Shown piece after piece: positions 24,758 through 32,830 of a DNA stretch of 33,827 nt (the stretch's first letter is position 1; the number at the start of each line of letters is the position of its first letter). Position numbers and translations under genes: made by a program. A model generated the notes under the pieces. It was not told the DNA's origin and made no database searches. It saw only the letters and a list, made by a program, of their open reading frames with translations. The stretch is taken from the NCBI GenBank assembly GCA_001873295.1, contig MNYW01000013.1:1-33827 (forward strand). Direction: 5' to 3'. Source of the stretch: Nitrospirae bacterium CG2_30_70_394. GTDB lineage: Bacteria > CG2-30-53-67 > CG2-30-70-394.

Positions 24758-26065
24758 TCATCCATCCACCGCCTCGATCTCGAAGTGCAGGCGGGCGTGG
24801 GCGGCGCGCAGGGTGGCCTCCACCGCCGCCGGGGTTGGGCCGCGGGCGAAGAGGAAGCCGAGATAGCGGTCCCCCTCGGGCAGGGGAACCAGGCGGTGGC
24901 CAATCGGCACGGTGATCGCCACCTCGGCGACGTTCGGTAGGCCGCGCGCCTGCTCCACCCCCGCGACCGCCACCAGGCGGCCGCCGTGGGGGATGGGAAC
25001 CATCATCACCCCGGCGGGGGGAAGCTGGGCGGGGACCGCCGCGGCGCCGCCGCCGAGGGCGTGGCGGAGGACCACCTCTTCCAACGTGATCCCCGCGGCG
25101 AGGCGGATGGTCCGGCCGCACAGGCCGCCGATGGTGCGCGGCGCAACCTCCACCACGTGGCAGGCGCCCGCAGCGGGGATCCGGATCTCGATGTGGACCG
25201 GCCCCTCCACCAGGCCAAGGCCGTCGCACGCCGCCGCCGCGGTGCGCCAAATCTCAACCTGGGTCGCCGGGGCCAGGCGCGACGGGGTGACGTAGAGGGT
25301 CTCCTCGAAGTAGGGGCCGTCGAGGGGGTCGGGCTTGTCGAACAGGCAGATGGGGTGGAGGTGGCCGGCCACCAGCAGCCCCTCCACCGCCACCTCGACG
25401 CCGGTGATGAACCCCTCGGCAAGGAGGGTCTCGTCCACCTGCCCGCGCCGCTCGTGCGCCACCGCGGTGAGGATCCGGCCGATCCGCTCGCCGGCGGCGA
25501 CGAAGGCGGCGACGGTGTCCGCGCGGATCACCCCGCGGCTGCCGCCCAGATCGCGCGGCTTGAGGACGCACGGGTAGTCCACCGCCGCCGCCGCCGTGGC
25601 GAGCTCACGCCGCCACGCCACCAGCCGGCAGGGCGGCTGGGGCAGCCCCGCCGCGGCGAGCAACCGCCGGGTGGTGAGCTTGTCGCGCGCCGCCGCCACC
25701 GCCGCCACCGGGTTGGCGCGCAAGTGGAGCAGCTCGGCGGCGCGTGCCGCCGGGATCATCGTGTCGTCATCCAGCCCCACCACCGCGCGCACCGGATAGT
25801 GGGCGTGGAAGGCAACGATCGCGCGCGCCGTCGCCTCCCCATCCGCCAGCGGCAGGGTGAGCGTCGCCCCGGGGGCGAGGCCGGCCAGGGCGGTGGGGGT
25901 ATCCGAGCCGACGGTGACCTCCACCCCGAGGCCGTCGGCCGCCGCCAGCAAGTCGGCGGTGCGATAAGAGTGGCTGCTGAGGAGAAGGAGCAGGCGCGGC
26001 CGGCCGGCGCGGCCGCCGCTGGCGGCGAGCGCCTCGATCTGGGCGGGCGAGAGGTCGATGGCCAT
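24758..26065 (-). CDS. ATP-grasp ligase of unknown substrate
   Basis: The 435-residue protein has the biotin-carboxylase-like ATP-grasp layout: an N-terminal Rossmann-like preATP domain with VVGLDDDTMIPAARAAELL (95-113), then DKLTTRRLLAAAGLP (128-142), the ATP lid lysine and glycine loop VLKPRDLGGSRGV (167-179), the hinge acid in LLAEGFITGVEVAVEGLL (214-231), and magnesium ligands E293 and E306 with R310 (VVEVAPRTIGG). Such enzymes join a carboxylate to an amine through an acyl phosphate; relatives include L-amino-acid ligases. The substrate cannot be inferred because it stands alone, divergent from the sensor kinase gene. The ATG at 26065 was chosen because upstream residues are unnatural. 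Confidence 0.85.
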   Translation of the reverse strand: MAIDLSPAQIEALAASGGRAGRPRLLLLLSSHSYRTADLLAAADGLGVEVTVGSDTPTALAGLAPGATLTLPLADGEATARAIVAFHAHYPVRAVVGLDDDTMIPAARAAELLHLRANPVAAVAAARDKLTTRRLLAAAGLPQPPCRLVAWRRELATAAAAVDYPCVLKPRDLGGSRGVIRADTVAAFVAAGERIGRILTAVAHERRGQVDETLLAEGFITGVEVAVEGLLVAGHLHPICLFDKPDPLDGPYFEETLYVTPSRLAPATQVEIWRTAAAACDGLGLVEGPVHIEIRIPAAGACHVVEVAPRTIGGLCGRTIRLAAGITLEEVVLRHALGGGAAAVPAQLPPAGVMMVPIPHGGRLVAVAGVEQARGLPNVAEVAITVPIGHRLVPLPEGDRYLGFLFARGPTPAAVEATLRAAHARLHFEIEAVDG

Positions 26066-26354
26066 GGGCTGGGAGGTCGAACGAGGAGGCGGCGAGGATA
26101 GCGCCTGGACCGCGCCTACGCCCTGCCGGGCGCGCTCCCCCGCCGGGGGTAGGCGGCGGCCCGTGGTTCCCGCCGCCGGTGCACCGGCCACCGCGGCTGG
26201 GGGCGGTGCGCCGCTCTGGCGTGCGACCCGCGCGGCCCGTCCTCACCCCACCCTGCGCGCCACCCCCTCCCCGAGAAAGAGGCGCTTACCGCGGCCGTTT
26301 GTCTTGCCACCGCACTTCGGGCATGAACGGACCGATCGTTGTTGCGGAGGCGCG

Positions 26355-28472
26355 ATGCCCTTCATTCACCCCAGCCGGTCGCAGACCACCGTGGCCACCC
26401 TCCTCGCCGCGGCGCTCGCCGCGACCGGCCTGCTCCTCGACCTCACCACACCGAACGGCGAGGCGGGCGGCGGGGTCTACGTGGCGCTGGTGATCCCCGC
26501 GTTGTGGCTGCCGTGGCGCGCCGCCCCGGTCGTCCTGGCGACCCTCGGGACGCTCCTCATCGGGGTGGGCTACCTCCCCCACGCCGCCGCCCCCAGCGCG
26601 TGGCTCGCCCTCCCCAGCCGCGGCCTGGTAGTGGCCACCGTGTGGATCGTGGCGGTGGCGATCGGCCAGTACCGCCGGGCGGTGATCCGCGCCAGCCGGG
26701 TTGGCCACCTGCGCGCCTTGATCGACGCCACCGCCGACGGGGTGATCATGATCGACGGCCGCGGCACGGTGCAGGAGCTGAACCGCGCCTGCGAACAGCT
26801 CTTTGGCTACCCCGCCGCCGAGGTGGTCGGCCACAACGTTGCCATGCTCATGCCGTCGCCCTACCGCGAGGAACACGACGGCTACCTGGCGCGCTACCGG
26901 GCGACCGGCGAGCGGCGGGTGATCGGCCGCGGCCGGACGGTGGTGGGACGGCGCAAGGACGGCTCCACCTTCCCGGTGCAGTTGGCGGTCGGCGAGGCGC
27001 GCCACGCGGGCGAGGCGATCTTCGTGGGCACGGTGCGGGATCTCACCGAGCGCGAGGTCACCGCCCACACCCTGCGCGAGGCGAAGGAGGCCGCGGAGGC
27101 GGCGAACCGGGCGAAGTCCCAGTTCCTCGCCAACATGACCCACGAGCTGCGCACGCCGCTTAACGCGATCCTCGGCTACGCCCAGATCATGGACCACGAC
27201 GCGACCGTCCCCGCCGCCCACCGGCGCGCGGTGCGAGCGATCCTGAACGCCGGCAACCACCTCATGGAGCTGATCAACGAGATCCTCGACCTGTCCAAGA
27301 TCGAGGCCGGCGCGATGGAGCTCCACCCCTCGGACTTCTCGGTGGCGGAGCTAGTGGAGGGGCTCGCGGACCTCTTTGAGGGGCGGTGCGCGGAAAAGGG
27401 GATTGGCTGGCGGGTGGAGAACCGCGTCGCCGGCGCGGGGGTGGTGCGCGGCGACCGCGGCAAGCTGCGCCAGGTGCTGATCAACTTCCTCGGCAACGCG
27501 GTGAAGTTCACCGACCGCGGCGAGGTGGTCCTGCGCGTCGGCCGCGACGGTGACTCGGACGCCGTGCACTTCGCGGTGGAAGACAGCGGGGCGGGGATCG
27601 CGCCGGCGGCGCGGGCGGCGATCTTCGAGCCGTTCATCCAGGCGGAGGCGGGACGCGACAAGGGCGGCACCGGCCTCGGCCTGGCGATCGCCAAGCACCA
27701 GGTCGAGATCATGGGCGGGCGGCTGGAGCTCGACACCGAGGTGGGGCGGGGAAGTTGCTTCACCTTCTCCCTCCCCCTGCCGCGCGCGGTGGCGGCAACC
27801 GGCGGCGACCCGCCCGCGGCGCGGGTGGTGGGGCTCGCCCCCGGCTGCACGATGGACGCGGTGGTGGCGGACGACGTGGCGGACAATCGGGAGATCCTGT
27901 CGCAGATGCTCACCACCCTTGGGGTGAGCGTGCGCACCGCGACGGATGGGCGCGCCGCCCTGGCCCTGGTGGCCGAGCGGCGGCCGGACATCTGCTTCCT
28001 CGACATCCGGATGGTGGGCATGGGCGGGGTGGAGGCGCTGGCGGCGATTCGCGCCGGCTCCAACACGACGGTGTGCGTGGCGGTCACCGCCGCCGGGTTG
28101 GTCCACGAGAGCGAGGCGTTGCGCGCCGCCGGTTTCGACGAGGTGATCCGCAAGCCATTTCACTTCGAGCAGATCTACGCCTGCCTTGCCCGCCACCTGG
28201 GCGCCCGCTTTCGCTACGCGGACGACCTCGCGCCCGGCGCAGCGGCGGAGGTTGCCTTCGATCCCGCCGCCCTCTCCCTCGCCGCACCCCTCTACGACCG
28301 CCTGCAGGCGGCGGCGCGGCTCAACGCCTTCACCGAGGTGGAGGCGCTGCTGGCCGAGGTGGCGGCGACCTCCGCCGCGGGTTCGGCCCTCGCCAGCCAC
28401 CTGCGGACCCTCCTCGATCGCTACGACAGCGACGCCCTCCTCGCCACCCTTTCGCGAGTAACCCATGACTGA
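26355..28472 (+). CDS. FixL-like heme-PAS hybrid sensor histidine kinase
   Basis: This 705-residue membrane kinase has hydrophobic N-terminal helices (about 12-30, 41-72 and 88-104), a PAS domain (118-232), a DHp helix with HELRTPLN (H263), an ATPase domain (N-box near 377-384, GTGLGLAIAKHQ near 438-449) and a receiver domain with phospho-acceptor D550 (CFLDIRM) and conserved RKPF. The PAS domain closely follows rhizobial FixL: H174 in REEHDGYLARY corresponds to the proximal heme histidine, R180 to Arg206 and R194 (GRGRTVVGRRKDG) to Arg220 of Bradyrhizobium FixL, with the same 20-residue spacing. It should sense oxygen or another diatomic gas. ATG 26355 has GGAGG upstream. It overlaps the next gene by eight bases. 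Confidence 0.9.
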   Translation: MPFIHPSRSQTTVATLLAAALAATGLLLDLTTPNGEAGGGVYVALVIPALWLPWRAAPVVLATLGTLLIGVGYLPHAAAPSAWLALPSRGLVVATVWIVAVAIGQYRRAVIRASRVGHLRALIDATADGVIMIDGRGTVQELNRACEQLFGYPAAEVVGHNVAMLMPSPYREEHDGYLARYRATGERRVIGRGRTVVGRRKDGSTFPVQLAVGEARHAGEAIFVGTVRDLTEREVTAHTLREAKEAAEAANRAKSQFLANMTHELRTPLNAILGYAQIMDHDATVPAAHRRAVRAILNAGNHLMELINEILDLSKIEAGAMELHPSDFSVAELVEGLADLFEGRCAEKGIGWRVENRVAGAGVVRGDRGKLRQVLINFLGNAVKFTDRGEVVLRVGRDGDSDAVHFAVEDSGAGIAPAARAAIFEPFIQAEAGRDKGGTGLGLAIAKHQVEIMGGRLELDTEVGRGSCFTFSLPLPRAVAATGGDPPAARVVGLAPGCTMDAVVADDVADNREILSQMLTTLGVSVRTATDGRAALALVAERRPDICFLDIRMVGMGGVEALAAIRAGSNTTVCVAVTAAGLVHESEALRAAGFDEVIRKPFHFEQIYACLARHLGARFRYADDLAPGAAAEVAFDPAALSLAAPLYDRLQAAARLNAFTEVEALLAEVAATSAAGSALASHLRTLLDRYDSDALLATLSRVTHD

Positions 28473-29631
28473 GACCCCTGCCACGGCGCGCTCGGGCGCC
28501 AAGATCCTCCTCGTCGACGACACCCCGGCGAACCTCGATCTGCTGCGCGACATCCTCGCGCCGGCGGGCTACCGGATCTTCTTCGCCACCAGCGGCGAGC
28601 AGGCGGTGCGGGTGGCCACCGAGGCGCGCCCCGACCTGATCCTCCTGGACGTGAACATGCCGCAGATGGACGGCTTTATGACCTGTACCCGCCTCAAGCA
28701 GGTGGCGGAGGTGGCGGAGATCCCGGTGATCTTTGTCACCGCGCGCACCGACGTGGAGGACCTCGCGCGCGGCTTCGCGGTGGGCAGCGTCGACTACATC
28801 ACCAAGCCGATCAAACCGCCGGAGGTGGAGGCACGGGTGCGCACCCACTTGCGGATCCAGGGGCTGATCGCAGAGCTGCGCGAGCTTTCCGCCACCAAGG
28901 ATCGCTTCTTCTCCATCGTCGCCAAGGAGCTCTCCCCCGCGGTCGCCGCCCTCGCCGAGGCGGGGCAGACCCTTGCCGCGGCCACCGCCCACGACCACCC
29001 GACCCCGGAGCCGGGCGCGCTGTTGGCGGTCACCACCGGTGCCGAGTCGGTCCTCACCCTCGTGGAGAACCTCCTCGAGTGGCCGCGGGTGGGGCGGGGC
29101 CAGAAGCTCGACCTGTACGCCAGCCCGGTGACCGACGCGACCCTCGCGAGTTTCGCCGCCGGCCTACCGGAGCTGCGCTTCCTCTCCCTCGCCGATACCC
29201 GGGTGACCGACGCCGGGCTGGCGCACGTGGCGCGCCTCACCGGCCTGCACGAGCTCCACCTCGACAACACCCCGATTAGCGACGCCGGGGTGGCGCAGCT
29301 CGCGCCGCTCACCGACCTGCGCATCCTCGATCTGAAGGGGACGCGGGTGACCGACTCGGGGCTGGCGATCGTGCGCCGCCTCCCCCACCTCCAGGCCCTC
29401 TACCTCACCCGCGCCCCGATCACCGACGCCGGCCTGGCCCACGTGGCGACCCTGGCGGAGCTGCGCACCCTGATCCTCTGGGACACCCCGATCACCGACG
29501 CGGGGCTCCTCCACCTTGCCCACCTTGCCCGCCTCACCGAGCTGATCCTGTGGAACACCCGGGTCACCGACGCGGGCGTCGCCGCCCTCGCCACGGCCCT
29601 GCCGGCGTGCGACATCAGCGCCCACATATAA
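28465..29631 (+). CDS. receiver / pseudo-DHp / leucine-rich-repeat protein
   Basis: The 388-residue protein joins three parts. Residues 12-130 are a response-regulator receiver with D18-D19, phospho-acceptor D62 (LLDVNMP), T92 and K114. Residues about 144-210 resemble a histidine-kinase DHp domain (ATKDRFFSIVAKELSP ... VENLLEWPRVGRG), but lysine K154 stands where the phosphorylated histidine should be, and no ATPase domain follows. Instead residues 215-388 form seven leucine-rich repeats of 24 residues with TDAGL turns at 222, 247, 271, 295, 319, 343 and 367. It is the likely partner of the preceding kinase (eight-base overlap). Phosphorylation may control dimerisation and LRR-mediated binding to an unknown partner. 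I know of no named family with this layout. Confidence 0.85.
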   Translation: MTETPATARSGAKILLVDDTPANLDLLRDILAPAGYRIFFATSGEQAVRVATEARPDLILLDVNMPQMDGFMTCTRLKQVAEVAEIPVIFVTARTDVEDLARGFAVGSVDYITKPIKPPEVEARVRTHLRIQGLIAELRELSATKDRFFSIVAKELSPAVAALAEAGQTLAAATAHDHPTPEPGALLAVTTGAESVLTLVENLLEWPRVGRGQKLDLYASPVTDATLASFAAGLPELRFLSLADTRVTDAGLAHVARLTGLHELHLDNTPISDAGVAQLAPLTDLRILDLKGTRVTDSGLAIVRRLPHLQALYLTRAPITDAGLAHVATLAELRTLILWDTPITDAGLLHLAHLARLTELILWNTRVTDAGVAALATALPACDISAHI

Positions 29632-29816
29632 GGGGTCAGGCCTTTACTTTATACTCCCGGTCCAACGCCGGACTCTGAGGCGCCACGGCGGAAGATGGTT
29701 CGTCGAGCGGGCCGCGAAGGGACGCGCATGGGCGCGAAGCGGGGAGGGGAAGCAGGCGAGGAAGGCGCTGGAGAAGGGCGAAAAGGGCGGGTGGCGCGCG
29801 CGGCGGCCGCGGCGGG

Positions 29817-32279
29817 TTAGCGCCTCTTCTTCGCCGCCCTCTTCTTCGCCCCGCGGCGCGGCCGCGGCGCAAAGGCGATCGCCGCCACCTCCTCGTAGGT
29901 GGCGGCGAAGTGGACCGTGAGGCCGTCTTTGATGTAGTCGGGGAGCTCCTCCACGTCGCCTTGGTTCGCCTCCGGGAGGATGAGCTCGTGGATCCGCACC
30001 CGGCGGGCGGCAATCACCTTCTCGCGGATGCCGCCCACCGGTAGGACCTGGCCGGTGAGGGTGAGCTCGCCGGTCATCGCCAACGGCCGGTCGATCTTCT
30101 GGCCGCGCGCCAAAGAGACCAGGGCGGTGGCCATGGTCACCCCGGCGGAGGGACCGTCCTTCGGCGTCGCCCCCTCGGGGACGTGAAGGTGGAGGAAGGC
30201 GCGGTCGAAGTAGGCAGGCTCCAAACCGAGGGACTCGGCGTGGCCGACCACGTAGCTGTAGGCGATGGCGGCGGACTCCTGCATCACCTCGCCGAGCTTG
30301 CCGGTGAGCTTGAAGCCGCGCTGCTTGGTGTGGACCCGCGCCGCCTCGACGTCGAGGGTGACGCCGCCGAGCGGCGTCCACGCCAGGCCGGTGACCACGC
30401 CGACGCCACGCTGCGGCGCCGTGGCGCTAAAGCGCGGCTTGCCCAGGTACGGCTCCAGACCACCGGCCACGATACGGATCGGCGGCTTGGCGCCGCCGGT
30501 CAGGGCGACCACCGCCTTGCGACCAATACGGCCGAGCTGCTTCTCCAGGGCGCGCACCCCCGCCTCACGCGCGTAGCCGTCGATTAGCTCCTTGAGCGCC
30601 GCGCTCGAGATCTGCAAATCGGACCGCTTCAGGCCGACCTTCTCCAGGGTGCGCGGCCACAGGTGGTGGTTGGCGATCGCCACCTTCTCGCGGGTGATGT
30701 AGCCGGGCAGGTGGATCACCTCCATCCGGTCCAAGAGCGGCGCCGGGATCGTGTCGAGCTGGTTGGCGGTGCAGATAAAAAGCACCTGGGAGAGGTCGAA
30801 GCGGAGGTCGAGGTAGTGGTCGAGGAAGTCGCGGTTCTGCTCCGGGTCGAGGACCTCCAAGAGGGCGGAGGCGGGGTCGCCCTGGAAGCTCGCCCCGACC
30901 TTGTCGATCTCGTCGAGGACGATCACCGGGTTGGCCACCGCCACCTCCTTGAGGGCGTGGATGACCTTGCCGGGCATGGCGCCGATGTAGGTGCGGCGGT
31001 GGCCCTTGATCTCCGCCTCGTCGCGCATCCCGCCGAGGGAGAAGCGGTACATCTTGCGCCCCACCGCCGCGGCGATGGAGCGGCCGATGGAGGTCTTGCC
31101 CACCCCGGGCGGCCCCACCAGCAAGAGGATCGAGCCGGCGATCTCCCCCTTGCGGGCACCCACCGCGAGGAGCTCGAGGATCCGCTCCTTCACGTCGTCG
31201 AGGCCGTCGTGGTCGCGGTCGAGGATGGCGCGCGCCTCCTTGAGGTCGAAGCGGTCAACCGAGGTCTGCCCCCACGGGAGCTGGGTGAGCCAGTCAAGGT
31301 AGTTGCGGGTGACCGCGTACTCGGGCGAGCCGACGTCGAGGACCGCGAGTTTGTCCATCTCCTCGTCCACCCTCCCCTGCGCCTGCGCCCCCAGGGTGAG
31401 GGTCTCGAGCCGCTTGCGGAACCGCTCCAGCTCGGCGGTCTTGTCGTCCTTGGAGAGGCCCAGCTCCTTCTGGATCTCCTTGAGCTGCTCCTTGAGGAAG
31501 AAGCGGCGCTGCTGGTCGGTCATCCGCTCCTGCACCGAGTCGCGGATCTTGGCGTGCAGCTTCGCCACCTCCAGCTCCTTCTTCAGGAGGGTGAGGACCC
31601 GCTCCATGCGCGCGATCAGGGGGAAGGTCTCGAGGACCGCCTGCAGCTCCTCCTTGGTGGCGGTGGTGATGGCGGCGGCAAAGTCGGCGAACGGCCCGGG
31701 CTCACCCAGGCCGAAGCGGCTGAGGAAGAGCTTCAGCTCCTCGCTGTAGACCGGGTTGAGGGGGATCAGCTCCTTAAGGGTGGTGGAGATCGCCATGCCG
31801 TAGGCGCGCAGCTCCTCGTCGCTGCCGGTGACGATCTCCGGGTACTCGACCCGCGCCACCCACGGCAGCTCGGTGGAGAGCCACTCGACGATCCGGAACC
31901 GCTCGATCCCCTGGGCGATGAAGCGGATGATCCCCTGGCGCTGGCCCGGCTCGTGGACCCGCACCAGGCAGCCGACCCCGTAGGTCGCTTCGGTGGAGAG
32001 GGGGTCGCTCTCCGCGCCGCGGGCGAGGAGCAGGCCGGCCATCTGGTGGCCGCTCTCCCCGATCGCCTCGATCGTCTTCAACCACCGCTCACCGTCGAGG
32101 AGCACCGGCATCCCCTGGCCCGGGAAGAAGGGGCGCTCCCACACCGGGAGGATGTGCAGAAGCGCGGGCCGGACGTCGCTGTGGCGCACAATCTCGGTGG
32201 AGGCGGCGCCCCCGCCAGCCGCCGCGTCGCCCGGACCACCTCCCTCGCCCTGCTCCTCCTTCGCTTCCTCGCTCGCCAT
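29817..32279 (-). CDS. lon: ATP-dependent protease Lon
   Basis: The 820-residue protein is a complete LonA protease: N-terminal substrate-binding domain, coiled-coil region, AAA+ module with Walker A GPPGVGKTS (K395) and Walker B VIVLDEIDKV, and the proteolytic domain with catalytic S711 (KDGPSAGVTMA) and K754 (GGIREKVIAARR), spaced 43 residues as in E. coli. It degrades damaged and regulatory proteins, which includes antitoxins in known systems, so it may act on the HipB-like and VapB-like proteins of this window (inference). The ATG at 32279 has GGAG seven bases upstream. The N-terminus has an extra acidic/Gly-rich stretch of about 30 residues and the C-terminus ends in a basic tail (RPRRGAKKRAAKKRR). 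Confidence 0.96.
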   Translation of the reverse strand: MASEEAKEEQGEGGGPGDAAAGGGAASTEIVRHSDVRPALLHILPVWERPFFPGQGMPVLLDGERWLKTIEAIGESGHQMAGLLLARGAESDPLSTEATYGVGCLVRVHEPGQRQGIIRFIAQGIERFRIVEWLSTELPWVARVEYPEIVTGSDEELRAYGMAISTTLKELIPLNPVYSEELKLFLSRFGLGEPGPFADFAAAITTATKEELQAVLETFPLIARMERVLTLLKKELEVAKLHAKIRDSVQERMTDQQRRFFLKEQLKEIQKELGLSKDDKTAELERFRKRLETLTLGAQAQGRVDEEMDKLAVLDVGSPEYAVTRNYLDWLTQLPWGQTSVDRFDLKEARAILDRDHDGLDDVKERILELLAVGARKGEIAGSILLLVGPPGVGKTSIGRSIAAAVGRKMYRFSLGGMRDEAEIKGHRRTYIGAMPGKVIHALKEVAVANPVIVLDEIDKVGASFQGDPASALLEVLDPEQNRDFLDHYLDLRFDLSQVLFICTANQLDTIPAPLLDRMEVIHLPGYITREKVAIANHHLWPRTLEKVGLKRSDLQISSAALKELIDGYAREAGVRALEKQLGRIGRKAVVALTGGAKPPIRIVAGGLEPYLGKPRFSATAPQRGVGVVTGLAWTPLGGVTLDVEAARVHTKQRGFKLTGKLGEVMQESAAIAYSYVVGHAESLGLEPAYFDRAFLHLHVPEGATPKDGPSAGVTMATALVSLARGQKIDRPLAMTGELTLTGQVLPVGGIREKVIAARRVRIHELILPEANQGDVEELPDYIKDGLTVHFAATYEEVAAIAFAPRPRRGAKKRAAKKRR

Positions 32280-32630
32280 GGGTCGTCTCCGCCTGCGCTG
32301 GGGGGTGAAGCTCCAGGATGGCAACGCGGCCGCCCCGCCGCCACCCCGCTACCCACAATCACCGTGGGGGGCGCGCCACCGGCCGGCGGCCAGCACACGG
32401 GCGGGGGAGCGCCGGCGACGCCGCTTCGCCGGCGACTTCTCTTGGCCGACTGCCCAAGCCAAGGCGCGGCCGGCCCACCACGCGGCGGTTGGACGGGCCA
32501 CGCTCTTGACCCACACGACCGGGCGGGTGGCGGTGCGGCCTCACCGACCCTGCCCCGCACGACCCACTCCGCCCCACCCGCTGCAGCGGGTGGCGGGGAT
32601 CGCACCGTCACGCCCCCGGCCCGCACCAGC
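32280..32630. other. gene-free stretch upstream of lon
   Basis: No protein of natural composition is encoded. It contains a perfect palindrome (32574-32593) and a 10-bp direct repeat CGCCGGCGAC at 32410-32419 and 32427-32436. The lon promoter should lie here but no clear -35/-10 or heat-shock-type boxes were found. Confidence 0.45.
32574..32593. repeat. 20-bp perfect palindrome
   Basis: CCACCCGCTG is followed directly by its complement CAGCGGGTGG. It lies 38 bases beyond the stop codon of the small disrupted gene on the minus strand and could form a 3' hairpin or bind a dimeric protein. There is no T-tract. Confidence 0.55.
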
Positions 32631-32772
32631 TCAGTCGCCTCCCGGCCTTGGCGTATACCGCTGGCACAGGCGGCGGTCACCAAGCCACGCCTCCAGCTTG
32701 TCCAGCCAGCCGGTCCGCCGCCGCCTGGCGGCAGCGGGGTTCGAGGGCGGGGTCGACACAGCGCCGCCACAT
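32631..32772 (-). pseudogene. small Cys-containing gene apparently frameshifted by a 4-nt duplication
   Basis: From an ATG at 32772 (AGGA eight bases upstream) the reading starts MWRRCVDPALEPRCRQAAAD, then meets a doubled CTGG (plus-strand CCAG at 32702-32705 and 32706-32709). With one copy removed, the frame continues RLDKLEAWLGDRRLCQRY and stops at 32631, giving a coherent 45-residue basic protein with three cysteines. As sequenced, the frame ends early after 31 residues. It follows the DsrP/NrfD gene by 58 bases on the same strand. It may be a recent pseudogene, a sequencing error, or two chance frames. An alternative GTG start gives 42 residues in the second frame without any frameshift. 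I do not recognise the family. Confidence 0.38.
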
Positions 32773-32830
32773 CGTGGAGTTCCTGCTGGCCGCCGGCGAG
32801 CCACTTGCGGGCGGGCGGCCGCCCCCGCCC

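Noticed and set aside
29079-29620. DNA-level repeat array in the LRR gene as a mobile or CRISPR-like element
   Set aside because: The periodicity is 72 bases, exactly 24 codons, and follows the protein repeats.
29632-29816. Bidirectional terminator between the LRR protein and lon genes
   Set aside because: The convergent gap was inspected for a GC stem followed by T-runs on either strand; none convincing was found.
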